Positions 49,309 through 57,660 of a stretch of DNA of 64,000 bases are shown piece after piece. This DNA comes from Streptomyces paradoxus (lineage in GTDB: Bacteria > Actinomycetota > Actinomycetes > Streptomycetales > Streptomycetaceae), in assembly GCF_014202475.1 (NCBI RefSeq), contig NZ_JACHGV010000005.1:248001-312000 (forward strand), written 5' to 3'. Made by a program: the position numbers and the translations under genes. The notes beneath the pieces are model-generated. The model made no database searches. It saw only the letters and a list, made by a program, of their open reading frames with translations, and was not told the DNA's origin. Numbering within the stretch: the first letter of the stretch is position 1; each line of letters begins with the position of its first letter.

Positions 49309-50514
49309 TCAGCCCGGCAGGCGGGACACGCTCCCGGGGCCGTTGCGCGCGACCGCCTTGGCGATCTTCACCGCGTCCAGCGCCATCTCGCGGAGGTTGC
49401 CGCTGATCGGGTTGGTGAAGCCGGTGAAGTACAGGCCGGGGGCGGTGCTCGGGGTGCGGGCGCCGTGGACGACGGGCCTGCCGCGGTCGTCGAGCACGTC
49501 GAGGTGACCGACCAGGCCCTCCAGGGCACGGACGTACCCGGTGGCGGCGATCACCACGTCCGGGGAGATCCGGGTGCCGTCGGCCAGGGCGATCTTGCCG
49601 CCGTCCTCGAAAGCGTCCACGGCGGCCACGATCTCCACCCTGCCCTTGCGCACCGCGTCGATCAGGCCGACGTCCTGCACCGGGACGGCCCCCTGCTTCA
49701 CCCGCGTGTACAGCCCGGTGTCCGGACGCGGCAGCCCGTGGGCCGACAGGTCGGGCAGGGCCACCCTGGCCTGCACCCGGGAGATCCGGTCGACCAGGCC
49801 GACCGGCAGCCGGCGGACCAGGACGCCGCTGTACTGGGCGGCCCAGCCGGCGGTGGAGCGGCGCACGATGTGGGGGACGGTGCGCACGGCGAGCCGGACC
49901 CGGGAGGCGCCGCACTCCACCAGGTCGACGGCGATCTCGGCGCCGGTGTTGCCGACCCCGACGACCAGGACGTCCCGGCCGGCGTAGGGCTTGCCGCTGC
50001 GGTACTCGCGGGCGTGCAGGAACTCGCCGCTGAAGGCGGAGCGGCCGGGCCAGTCCGGCAGACGCGGGGTGTGGTTGTGGCCGGTGGCGACGACCACCGC
50101 CGCGCCGGTCAGTTCCCGGCCGCCGGTGGCGTGCAGCAGCCAGCCCGTGCCGTCGGGGGTGCGCTCGACGCGGGACACCTCGACGCCGGTGACGATCTCC
50201 AGACGGTGGTGCTCGGCGTACTTCTCCAGGTACCGCACCACGTCGTCCCGGGACACCCACCGCCCGAACCGGCGCGGCATCGGCAGCCCGGGCAGGGCCG
50301 ACAGGCGGCGGGTGGTGTGCAGGTGCAGCCGGTCGTAGTGGCCGCGCCACGACGACCCGACGCGGTCGGACTTCTCCAGGACGACGGCCCGTATGCCCCG
50401 GGCGCGCAGCGCGTACGCGACGGAGAGCCCTCCGGGGCCGCCGCCGATGACGTAGACGGGGCGGTCGGGTGGGGGCTGCGCGGAGGCGTGTGTGGGGGGT
50501 GTGGAGTCGGCCAT
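49309..50514 (-). CDS. Flavin-containing monooxygenase
   Basis: A 401-residue FAD/NADPH monooxygenase. The FAD site is VYVIGGGPGGLSVAYALRA, the NADPH site is VLVVGVGNTGAEIAVDLVE, and FSGEFLHAREY matches the FMO fingerprint FxGxxxHxxxY. It resembles YUCCA/TrkA-like class B monooxygenases. It could oxygenate the ring compound degraded by the island or act on an indole-3-pyruvate-like keto acid. ATG 50514 starts a Pro-rich lead-in before the FAD fold. It is divergent from the DoxX gene. Confidence 0.88.
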   Translation of the reverse strand: MADSTPPTHASAQPPPDRPVYVIGGGPGGLSVAYALRARGIRAVVLEKSDRVGSSWRGHYDRLHLHTTRRLSALPGLPMPRRFGRWVSRDDVVRYLEKYAEHHRLEIVTGVEVSRVERTPDGTGWLLHATGGRELTGAAVVVATGHNHTPRLPDWPGRSAFSGEFLHAREYRSGKPYAGRDVLVVGVGNTGAEIAVDLVECGASRVRLAVRTVPHIVRRSTAGWAAQYSGVLVRRLPVGLVDRISRVQARVALPDLSAHGLPRPDTGLYTRVKQGAVPVQDVGLIDAVRKGRVEIVAAVDAFEDGGKIALADGTRISPDVVIAATGYVRALEGLVGHLDVLDDRGRPVVHGARTPSTAPGLYFTGFTNPISGNLREMALDAVKIAKAVARNGPGSVSRLPG

Positions 50515-50739
50515 GAGCGCGAGCGTAATCACGGGGCCGGTTGATGGGTCTCGGTCAAGACCGGAATTGGTTTCGGATTGATCACGGCTGTAGGGGGAGG
50601 GAGTGGGGCTCGTGGCGCAGCGGGCCGGGTTGTGGCGGGGTGGTGATCGTTCCTGCCGGGGGCCGGGCACGGCCTCTCGCGGAGGCGGCCGTGGCGCCGT
50701 ACCGGAGGAAGGGCGTTCGCGGGTCTTGCGGTCCCCTGG

Positions 50740-50758
50740 AACTGACGTACCGTCAGAT
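50740..50758. promoter_or_regulatory. Island operator 7: AACTGACGTACCGTCAGAT
   Basis: A perfect consensus match, 3 bp before the DoxX start codon and 226 bp before the divergent monooxygenase start. Its closeness to the ATG suggests a leaderless transcript. Confidence 0.75.
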
Positions 50759-50761
50759 CAC

Positions 50762-51211
50762 ATGGACACGATCTGGCTCACCGGGGCGGAATGGCTGGCC
50801 GTGCTGCGGATCGGGCTCGGGCTGTGGTGGCTGGAGAGCTGGCGGCACAAGGACCGCAAGGCCTGGTTCGAGCGGGGCACCGGCATCGCGTGGGCGGCCG
50901 GCATAGCCGCCGACCACCGCTGGAGCGCCGTCCGCTCCGGCTTCCGGGCGGCCGTCGCGCCGCGCCCGCGCGTGATGGCGTACGTCGTCGTCTACGCGGA
51001 ACTGGCGCTGGGCCTGGGCCTGATCACCGGCTTCCTCACCCCGGTCGCCCTGGCCGGCGGGCTGCTCCTCAACGCCCTCTACTTCACGCTCATGATCCAC
51101 GACGTCGCAGAGCAGGGGCAGAACTTGATGATGGCGCTGATGTCGGTGGTCGCGTTGTTCGGGATGTCCTGGCAGACCTGGTCGCTGGACGGCGCGCTGG
51201 GGCTGTTCTGA
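50762..51211 (+). CDS. DoxX-family membrane protein
   Basis: A 149-residue protein with about four hydrophobic helices, beginning WLAVLRIGLGLWWLESWRHK and including VVVYAELALGLGLITGFLTP, features of the DoxX/quinol-oxidase-subunit-like family. The insertion between TM1 and TM2 (residues ~25-70) is longer than usual. The molecular role is unknown; members often accompany redox enzymes. No ribosome-binding site separates the operator from the ATG. It overlaps the DUF35 gene by 1 nt. Confidence 0.82.
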   Translation: MDTIWLTGAEWLAVLRIGLGLWWLESWRHKDRKAWFERGTGIAWAAGIAADHRWSAVRSGFRAAVAPRPRVMAYVVVYAELALGLGLITGFLTPVALAGGLLLNALYFTLMIHDVAEQGQNLMMALMSVVALFGMSWQTWSLDGALGLF

Positions 51212-51627
51212 TGGCCGGCCGCTTCGACCTGCCCGAGCCCGACGCCTTCACGCGGACGTACTGGGACGCGGCCGCCGTGGGCAGACTGCTGATCCGCCGC
51301 TGCGGGGCCTGCGGCCGGCCCCACCACTACCCGCGCGAGTTCTGCCCCCACTGCTGGAGCGAGGACGTGACGTGGGAGACGGCCAGCGGCCGCGCCACGC
51401 TCTACACCTGGTCCGTGGTCCACCGCAACGACCTGCCGCCGTTCGCGGACCGTGTGCCGTACGTCGCCGCCGTGGTCGAACTCGCCGAGGGGCCGCGGAT
51501 GATGACGGAGATCGTGGGGGCGGGGGCCCACCGGGCCGGTGAGGAGCCGGAATTGTCCGGCGGGGCGGCACTGGAGGTGGTGTTCCGGGAGGGGATCCCG
51601 GTGTTCCGGCCGGTGCCGGGGGCCTGA
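51211..51627 (+). CDS. DUF35 OB-fold/zinc-ribbon protein, thiolase partner
   Basis: A 138-residue protein with an N-terminal rubredoxin-like zinc ribbon (CGACGRPHHYPREFCPHC) and a C-terminal OB-fold (TLYTWSVVHRNDLPPFADRV). DUF35 proteins form complexes with thiolase-like proteins, for example with Ltp2 in the retro-aldol step of steroid side-chain removal. The matching thiolase-like protein is encoded at 55193, under its own copy of the same palindrome. Translation is coupled to the DoxX gene. Confidence 0.88.
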   Translation: MAGRFDLPEPDAFTRTYWDAAAVGRLLIRRCGACGRPHHYPREFCPHCWSEDVTWETASGRATLYTWSVVHRNDLPPFADRVPYVAAVVELAEGPRMMTEIVGAGAHRAGEEPELSGGAALEVVFREGIPVFRPVPGA

Positions 51628-51727
51628 ACGGCCGGTGCCCGAGGAGGCCGGCGCCCCGGAACCCGGCCCTCTGGGGCGACCGCGTTCTTCCCGGCACGGC
51701 ATCCCGGATCGCGCCCCAGGGGTTTGA

Positions 51728-52366
51728 ATGGGACCCATGGCCCCCATACGCGACCACTCACCGACCGGCCCCCACCCGGATCTCCGCGGTCACGGCCTCC
51801 TCCTGCGCCCGTGGGACGCGGGGGCGGGTGCCGACGTCGACACGTGGTTGCGAGGGCTGCGGGACCCGGAGTTCCGGCGCTGGAACACCCCGCTGCGGCC
51901 GGTCACGGACCGGGCGAGTGCGCGGGAGTCGCTGCTCGCGCGGGCGCAGGCCGCCATGGAGGGGACGTCGGTGTCGTTCCGGGTCGCGGACGCGCGCAGC
52001 GACGCCCCGCTGGGGCACGTCGGCGTCAACGAGATCAAGTACCACCTGAAGGTCGCCCGGGTCGGCTACTGGGTGCTCCCCGAGGCCCGCGGACGGGGTG
52101 TCGCCACCCGGGCCCTCCTGCTCGCCGCCCGCTGGGCCCTCACGGAACTCGGCATGCACCGGCTGGAGCTGGACCACGCGGTCGGTCACGAGGCGTCGTG
52201 CCGGATCGCCGAGAGATGCGGGTTCTCGTACGAGGGGACCCTGCGCGGTGCGATCTTCCAGGAAGAGCGGCACGACGCGTTCCGGGACGCCCACCTGCAC
52301 GCACGCCTGGCCACGGATCCGGAGCCGGAGGACCCGTGGGGAGAGCCGGGTGACGCGGTGGTGTGA
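51728..52366 (+). CDS. GNAT acetyltransferase (RimJ/RimL type)
   Basis: A 212-residue GNAT protein. GYWVLPEARGRGVATRALLL is the acetyl-CoA binding motif, and ASCRIAERCGFSYEGTLRG is typical of the ribosomal-protein/aminoglycoside-like RimL group. The substrate is unknown. It is not obviously part of the catabolic pathway and has no palindrome upstream. ATG 51737 is an alternative start. Confidence 0.87.
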   Translation: MGPMAPIRDHSPTGPHPDLRGHGLLLRPWDAGAGADVDTWLRGLRDPEFRRWNTPLRPVTDRASARESLLARAQAAMEGTSVSFRVADARSDAPLGHVGVNEIKYHLKVARVGYWVLPEARGRGVATRALLLAARWALTELGMHRLELDHAVGHEASCRIAERCGFSYEGTLRGAIFQEERHDAFRDAHLHARLATDPEPEDPWGEPGDAVV

Positions 52367-52461
52367 CGCACGTCACCGCCGATGGGCGATCAGTCCGTCC
52401 CGCACCGCGGGTCGTACCTGTCGACCGCAGCACCACCGCAGCGCAGAAGGGACCGGCCGAC

Positions 52462-52674
52462 ATGACCGCACCTGTGAAGGGCCCCGCCAGCTACTTCCCC
52501 TCCATCGAGAAGAAGTACGGCCGGCCGGTCGCCGAGTGGCAGGAGCTCATCCGCACCTCGCCGCTGACCCGGCACATGGAGCTCGTCAACTGGCTCAAGA
52601 CCGAGCACGGCCTGGGGCACGGTCACGCCAACGCGCTGGTGGCGCACACGCTCGCCGAGGGCGCCGGCGCGTGA
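52462..52674 (+). CDS. DUF4287 small protein
   Basis: A 70-residue protein wholly made of a DUF4287 domain: SYFPSIEKKYGRPVAEWQEL, then HMELVNWLKTEHGLGHGHAN. It is cytoplasmic, helical and of unknown function, and occurs widely in actinobacteria. ATG 52462 follows AAGGGA. Confidence 0.85.
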   Translation: MTAPVKGPASYFPSIEKKYGRPVAEWQELIRTSPLTRHMELVNWLKTEHGLGHGHANALVAHTLAEGAGA

Positions 52675-52735
52675 GGCGAGGGGGCCCGCCGAAAATTCAG
52701 GAGAGCCCGGGCGGCCCCGGACGGCACCATGAACC

Positions 52736-53632
52736 ATGGATACCGACACCGATACAGCCATGGGCACGGGTAGTTGGCACCTCACCCATGACCTCGACGA
52801 CTTCCTGACCCGCGCGGGAGCCTTCCTCCGCTCCCGGCCGGCGCTGCACACCGTGCCGTTGACGGTCACGGAGACCCTGCGGACGCGTGGCCGGAGCGTG
52901 TACGGCGACGGGGAACCGGAGTTCGGCGTGCTGGAGGCCGGAGAGGTCCGGGCGGCCTTCTTCCGCACCCCGCCGCACTGGCTGAACATCACGGCCCTCA
53001 CCCCCGAGGACACCGACGCCCTCGCCGCGCGACTGGCCGCCCTCGGCGGGAGCCTGCCCGGGGTGAACGCGGAGTCCGGCACCGCGGGCGCCTTCGCGGC
53101 GGCCTGGCAGCGGCACACGGGCGCTACAGCGGCCCTCCGCCAGCACCAGCGGCTCTACCGGCTCGGCACCCTGACCGCGCCCGGCCCCGTGCCGCCCGGC
53201 CGCCCCCGGGTCGCCGTCGAGTCCGACCGCGAGCGACTCCGGCGCTGGCACGACGAGTTCAGCGAATCCGTCGGCCTGGGCACCGTCCGCCACTCCGCCG
53301 AGTGGGCGGACGCCCGTATCGACAGCGGCGGCATCACCTTCTGGGAGGCCCCCGACGGCACTCCCGTCGCCATGGCCGGCACCAGCCCCCGGGTCGCCGG
53401 TCAGGTCCGCGTCACCACGGTCTACACCCCGCCCCACCTCCGCGGCCGCGGCTACGCGGGCGCGGCGACGGCCGAGGTCAGCCGCGCCGCCCTGGCCGCC
53501 GGGGCGGACGAGGTCCTCCTCTTCACGGACCTGTCCAACCCGACCAGCAACGGCCTCTACCAGCGCATCGGCTACCGGCCGGTGGCGGACTTCGAGGTGT
53601 ACGACTTCACGACGGAGAGCGAGGGGGCGTGA
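52736..53632 (+). CDS. GNAT-family acetyltransferase
   Basis: A 298-residue protein. The N-terminal ~150 residues resemble a degenerate GNAT half, while the C-terminal part has VTTVYTPPHLRGRGYAGAAT, a good acetyl-CoA motif, and DLSNPTSNGLYQRIGYRPVA. It is therefore a tandem GNAT with one functional half. The substrate is unknown. It starts 61 bp after the DUF4287 gene. Confidence 0.83.
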   Translation: MDTDTDTAMGTGSWHLTHDLDDFLTRAGAFLRSRPALHTVPLTVTETLRTRGRSVYGDGEPEFGVLEAGEVRAAFFRTPPHWLNITALTPEDTDALAARLAALGGSLPGVNAESGTAGAFAAAWQRHTGATAALRQHQRLYRLGTLTAPGPVPPGRPRVAVESDRERLRRWHDEFSESVGLGTVRHSAEWADARIDSGGITFWEAPDGTPVAMAGTSPRVAGQVRVTTVYTPPHLRGRGYAGAATAEVSRAALAAGADEVLLFTDLSNPTSNGLYQRIGYRPVADFEVYDFTTESEGA

Positions 53633-53744
53633 CCCGTGAACGAGCGCGCTGTGCTGGTCCACGTCCTGGGTCGTGCGGACGCGCGGCGGCTGAGCGGTAC
53701 CGCGCCGGCGGGTGCGGTCATGACTGGCACCAGCTGGGCGGCTC

Positions 53745-54371
53745 TTAGGCAGCCGCCCCGGGCACCACCCGGATGTTGAACGTGTGGGAGCCCAGGCCGT
53801 TCGCGATGCCCATGAAGAGCAGGGCGAAGTGCTCCTGGCCGCGGGCCGTGGTGATGTCGCCGATGTCCAGCTGGGACGAGGCGGGCCAGCCGAGGTCGGT
53901 GAGCAGGCGGCCGGTGGTCTGTTTGGCCCGGGGATCGTCGCCGGAGAGGAAGACGGTGGACGGGCCGGCCAGGCCGTCGGGCGCGGTCATCGCGGTCGAG
54001 TCCATGGTGCACAGCGTCTTGACGACGGGGGTCCGCGGGAAGGCCCGCTGGATCTGTTCGGCCAGGCTGCTGTTCGGGTGCGAGAGCTCCGTGAAGTCGT
54101 CCGAGAGACCGACCCCGACGTCGATCAGCAGCGTGCCGGCCAGGGCGGGTGCCCCGATGGAGCGGAGCAGGTCCAGGGAGACGTTCCCCGGCGTGGCGTT
54201 GACCAGCACCTCCGCATGGGCCGCCGTCTGGTCCAGGCCTGCCACGGGCAGTCCCAGGTCCGTTCGTTCCCCGGGCTCGCGCGAACCGAGGAGTACGTCG
54301 TGTCCCGCCGCGCTCCAGCCGTGGGCCAGGGCGCGGGCGACGTTACCGGTGCCGAGTAGTCCTATACGCAT
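53745..54371 (-). CDS. NADPH-dependent F420 reductase family protein
   Basis: A 208-residue Rossmann protein beginning RIGLLGTGNVARALAHGW, the motif of the coenzyme F420-dependent NADP oxidoreductase (NPDR/Fno) family. Close homologues in Streptomyces lack biochemical proof, so general NADP-binding reductase is the safe call. An F420-type enzyme at 57657 could share the cofactor. The preceding 112 bp at its 3' side hold nothing recognisable. Confidence 0.83.
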   Translation of the reverse strand: MRIGLLGTGNVARALAHGWSAAGHDVLLGSREPGERTDLGLPVAGLDQTAAHAEVLVNATPGNVSLDLLRSIGAPALAGTLLIDVGVGLSDDFTELSHPNSSLAEQIQRAFPRTPVVKTLCTMDSTAMTAPDGLAGPSTVFLSGDDPRAKQTTGRLLTDLGWPASSQLDIGDITTARGQEHFALLFMGIANGLGSHTFNIRVVPGAAA

Positions 54372-54485
54372 GGTGCGAAGCTAACCGGCCCCGCTGTCCC
54401 GCGCATCGGACCGCGGGCCCAACCGGCCGGCCCCAACGGCCTAGGTCGCAAGTCGCCCTCATCCAGGACCGGTTGACGGCGGCCT

Positions 54486-55163
54486 TCACGGCCACAGCAG
54501 CTCCCGCGTCCACTCCTGCTCGTCCTGCGCCCCTTCCCGCCGGTAGCGGAGGCGGACGTGCCGGCGTCGCTCGTCGCCCTGGAAGAACTCCACCTCATCG
54601 GCCCGCAGCCGGTACAGCGTCCAGGACGGCACCGGTGCCTCCGGTTCCCGTGACGCCCGTTCCCACGCCGACTCCGAGGCCCGGGCCAGGTCGTCCAGCG
54701 AGGGGAGGACCTCGCTCTGCCGCCCGGTCAGCGCCGCCGCCAGCGCGCCGGTCGAGCGGGCGTGCAGGTCGCCCTGGGCGTCTTCGGAGGGGGCCGCCGT
54801 CACCGGGCCGCGCACCCGGACCTGGCGGCCCAGGACCGGCCAGTAGAAGCCGAGCGCGGCGTACGGGCGGTCGGCGAGGTGCCTGCCCTTGCGGCTCCCG
54901 GCGTGGGACGCGAAGGACCAGCCGTCCGCGTCCGCGCCGTGCAGCATCACGATCCGTACGTCGGGCAGGCCCGACTCGTCGGAGGTCGCCAGCGACATGG
55001 TGTGCGGCTCCGTCTGGCCGGCCGCCACCGCAGCCGCGAACCACTCGGTGAACAGGGGCAGGGGCGTCGCCGGGGCGGTGGCCGGCTCGAAGGCGTGCAG
55101 GTCCGTGACCTCCGGGTCCCAGACCCGAAGCGACCTCAGCAGCTCGTGAAGATCGGTTGCCAT
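54486..55163 (-). CDS. PdxH-like pyridoxamine-phosphate oxidase family protein
   Basis: A 225-residue protein of the PNPOx-like fold with the PdxH C-terminal region: SWTLYRLRADEVEFFQGDER, where the canonical sequence is EFWQGxxxRLHDR. FMN-binding parts are PDVRIVMLHGADADGWSFAS and RQVRVRGPVTAAP. It is a second PdxH-type protein besides the standard PdxH at 11296, and the changes in the substrate-binding tail suggest a different substrate. Confidence 0.83.
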   Translation of the reverse strand: MATDLHELLRSLRVWDPEVTDLHAFEPATAPATPLPLFTEWFAAAVAAGQTEPHTMSLATSDESGLPDVRIVMLHGADADGWSFASHAGSRKGRHLADRPYAALGFYWPVLGRQVRVRGPVTAAPSEDAQGDLHARSTGALAAALTGRQSEVLPSLDDLARASESAWERASREPEAPVPSWTLYRLRADEVEFFQGDERRRHVRLRYRREGAQDEQEWTRELLWP

Positions 55164-55192
55164 GCCTCGATTGTCACCGGTTCCCGGACCGC

Positions 55193-56362
55193 TCACCCCG
55201 CCCCCAGCACCACCGTCCCCGACGAGCAGAACCAGCCCCCCGTCCCCGACGCCACCGCCAGGCGCGGCAGTGAACCGTCGCCCCGCCTCACCTGCCGGGC
55301 CCCGCACTCCCCGCGCAGCTGCCGCACCGCCTCCACCAGCAGGAACAGTCCCCGCATCCCCGGGTGCTGGGCCGACAGGCCGCCTCCGTCGGTGTTGACC
55401 GGCAGTTCGCCGCCCCGGACCAGCAGCCGCCCCTTCTCCACGAACGCGCCGCCCTCGCCCTTGGCGCAGAAGCCGAGGTCCTCCAGCGTCACCAGCGTCA
55501 TGTAGGTGAACGCGTCGTAGATCTCGGCGACGTCGATCTCCGACGGCCGCACCCCCGCCCGTCCGAACGCCAGCCGCCCGCTCACCGCCGCGGGGGACAC
55601 CGTGAAGTCCGGCCACTCGGACATCGCCGCGTGCGACACGGACTCCCCGGCGCCCAGCACCCACACCGGTGACGTACGGCAGTCCCGTACGTACTCCTCC
55701 GCCACCAGCAGCACCGCCGCCCCGCCGTCGGATCGCACGCAGCAGTGCAGCTTGGTGAACGGGTCCGCGATCATGGGCCCGGCCAGGACGTCCTCGACCG
55801 TGACCGGGGTGCGGAACATCGCCTCCGGGTTGAGGGCCGCGTTGGCCCGGGCCTGCACCGCAACCTCCGCCAGCTGCTCGATCGTCGTGCCGTACTCGAT
55901 CATGTGGCGGCGCGCCGCCATGGCGTACTTGGCGATCAGGGTGTGGCCGTACGGGACCTCGAACTGCAGGGGACCCCGCGTGCCGAAGGACAGGGTCCCG
56001 GTGCGGCGGCCCGCGCGGACGTCGGCGCGGGCCGTCGAGCCGTAGACGAGCAGCACCGCGCGGGCGTGCCCGGCGGCGATCGCGTCCGCCGCGTGGGCCG
56101 CCATGACCTCCCAGGTGGAACCGCCCACGGAGGTGGAGTCGACCCAGGTGGGGCGCAGGCCCAGGTAGGCGGCGACCTCGACGGGCGCCAGGGTGCCGAG
56201 GCCCGCCGAGGCGAAGCCGTCGACGATCGTGCGGTCCAGGCCCGCGTCCGCCAGGGCGCGGCGGGCCGCCTGGGCGTGCAGGGCGTACGGCGTCGCGTCG
56301 TCCACGCGGCCGCAGTCCGAGAGGGCCGCGCCGACGACGGCCACTTTCCTCCGGGCCACCAT
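55193..56362 (-). CDS. Thiolase-fold protein without active-site cysteine (Ltp2-like)
   Basis: A 389-residue thiolase-family (lipid-transfer) protein. VAVVGAALSDCGRVDD starts it, and GGGLSAQHPGMRGLFLLVEA is the conserved C-terminal loop. Where true thiolases have the acyl-accepting cysteine, the sequence is TSVGGSTWEVMAAHAADAI, with no cysteine. This is the pattern of Ltp2/DitF-type proteins, which with a DUF35 partner catalyse retro-aldol C-C cleavage. The partner is encoded at 51211. An operator copy ends 2 bp before ATG 56362; an internal GTG behind GGAGGAAA is an alternative start. Confidence 0.87.
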   Translation of the reverse strand: MVARRKVAVVGAALSDCGRVDDATPYALHAQAARRALADAGLDRTIVDGFASAGLGTLAPVEVAAYLGLRPTWVDSTSVGGSTWEVMAAHAADAIAAGHARAVLLVYGSTARADVRAGRRTGTLSFGTRGPLQFEVPYGHTLIAKYAMAARRHMIEYGTTIEQLAEVAVQARANAALNPEAMFRTPVTVEDVLAGPMIADPFTKLHCCVRSDGGAAVLLVAEEYVRDCRTSPVWVLGAGESVSHAAMSEWPDFTVSPAAVSGRLAFGRAGVRPSEIDVAEIYDAFTYMTLVTLEDLGFCAKGEGGAFVEKGRLLVRGGELPVNTDGGGLSAQHPGMRGLFLLVEAVRQLRGECGARQVRRGDGSLPRLAVASGTGGWFCSSGTVVLGAG

Positions 56363-56364
56363 GC

Positions 56365-56383
56365 ATCTGACGGTACATCAGAT
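56365..56383. promoter_or_regulatory. Island operator 8: ATCTGACGGTACATCAGAT
   Basis: An almost perfect palindrome directly before the thiolase-like gene, differing from operator 1 only in the central bases. It lies 66 bp centre-to-centre from operator 9. Confidence 0.75.
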
Positions 56384-56430
56384 TCGGGTGAGCGCGGCAG
56401 GGCTCTGGGCTTCCCTGTTCCGCCGCCCTA

Positions 56431-56449
56431 ATATGACGCACCGTCAGAT
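56431..56449. promoter_or_regulatory. Island operator 9: ATATGACGCACCGTCAGAT
   Basis: It lies 18 bp before the acyl-CoA dehydrogenase start and differs from the consensus at one position. With operator 8 it covers both divergent promoters. Confidence 0.72.
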
Positions 56450-56466
56450 GCGGAGAGAGGTGCCCC

Positions 56467-57660
56467 ATGGACGCCCGCTTCACCGACGAACAGGACGAGA
56501 TCCGCCGCACCCTGCGCGACCTGCTCGGCAAGCGGTGCGGTCCGGAAGAGCTGCGGGCGGCCGTCGACACCCCGGCCGGACACGACCGGGCCCTGTGGAC
56601 CGCCCTCGCCGGACAACTGGGCCTGCCCGGACTGGCCCTCCCCGAGACCTGCGGCGGAGTCGGCTGCTCGGTGACCGAACTGGCCCTGGCCTGCGAAGAG
56701 ACGGGCCGGGCCCTCGCCCCCACCCCCTTGCTGGCCACCGCCGTCCTCGCCGCCCCGCTGCTGCTCGCCCTCGGCACCGGCGCCCAGCGCGCCGGGCTCC
56801 TGCCGCGCATCGCCTCCGGCGGACTCACCGCCACCCTCGCCGTACCGGGGCCCGCCCTGGCCACCGCCCTCGCGCTCACCGGCCTCGACCGGCGCGGGGA
56901 GTGGGCCGGCGGGGGGCGGGCCGGGGGCGTACAGGCCCGGCGGGCCGAGGACGGCTGGCAGCTGTACGGGCAGGCCGACCAGGTGCTCGACGGGCACAGT
57001 GCCGAGCTGCTCGTGGTCGCCGCGCACACCGGGGGATTCGCCCGGTCCCGCGTGCTGCTCTTCCTGGTACGCGGGGACGCGGCCGGTCTCACCCGCGTAC
57101 GGCAGACCGCCCTGGACGCCACCCGCCCCCAAGCACGGATCCAACTGCGCAACGTACCGGCCGAGTTGCTGGGTGACGAAGCCGCCGACGCCCTCCCCGC
57201 ACTGGCCCGGCTCGGCGGCACCGCCGCCGCCTGCCTCGCCGCCGAGGCCGTGGGGGCTGCCGGACGGGTGCTGGAGCGGACCGTCGAGTACGTGGGGAAG
57301 CGCGAGCAGTTCGGCAGGCCGGTCGGCTCCTTCCAGGCGGTCAAGCACCGGCTGGCCGACGCCTACGTCCAGGTCCAGGCGGCCCGGTCGGCGGCGTACT
57401 ACGCGGCCTGGGCCGCCGCGGCCCCGGCCCCCGGGGAGGAGACGGCCGCCCATCTCGCCCTCGCGCAGGCGCTCGAAGCGCTGCGCCGCGCCGCCGCCGA
57501 GGGCATCCAGCTGCACGGCGGCATCGGATTCACCTGGGAGCACGAGGCTCACCTGTACTTCAAGCGTGCCGCGGGCGACGAGCTGCTGTTCGGGCCGGTG
57601 CACCGGCTGCGGGCGCACGCGGCCGCCGCGGCACACGTCTTCGAGGAGGCCGGCACATGA
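56467..57660 (+). CDS. Acyl-CoA dehydrogenase, beta-type
   Basis: A 397-residue acyl-CoA dehydrogenase of the same sequence type as the short protein encoded at 36173, but of full length. KREQFGRPVGSFQAVKHRLA and IQLHGGIGFTWEHEAHLYFK are typical; the middle domain is present though poorly conserved at the FAD loop. As beta-type proteins usually need an alpha-type partner, the unpaired alpha at 40565 is a candidate. GAGAGAGG precedes the ATG. The stop overlaps the next start (ATGA). Confidence 0.87.
   Translation: MDARFTDEQDEIRRTLRDLLGKRCGPEELRAAVDTPAGHDRALWTALAGQLGLPGLALPETCGGVGCSVTELALACEETGRALAPTPLLATAVLAAPLLLALGTGAQRAGLLPRIASGGLTATLAVPGPALATALALTGLDRRGEWAGGGRAGGVQARRAEDGWQLYGQADQVLDGHSAELLVVAAHTGGFARSRVLLFLVRGDAAGLTRVRQTALDATRPQARIQLRNVPAELLGDEAADALPALARLGGTAAACLAAEAVGAAGRVLERTVEYVGKREQFGRPVGSFQAVKHRLADAYVQVQAARSAAYYAAWAAAAPAPGEETAAHLALAQALEALRRAAAEGIQLHGGIGFTWEHEAHLYFKRAAGDELLFGPVHRLRAHAAAAAHVFEEAGT

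Noticed and set aside
33793..56449. KstR or KstR2 boxes as explanation for the island palindromes.
   Set aside because: The motif shares neither the AACNNGTT-type arms of KstR nor the AAGCAAG-type arms of KstR2.
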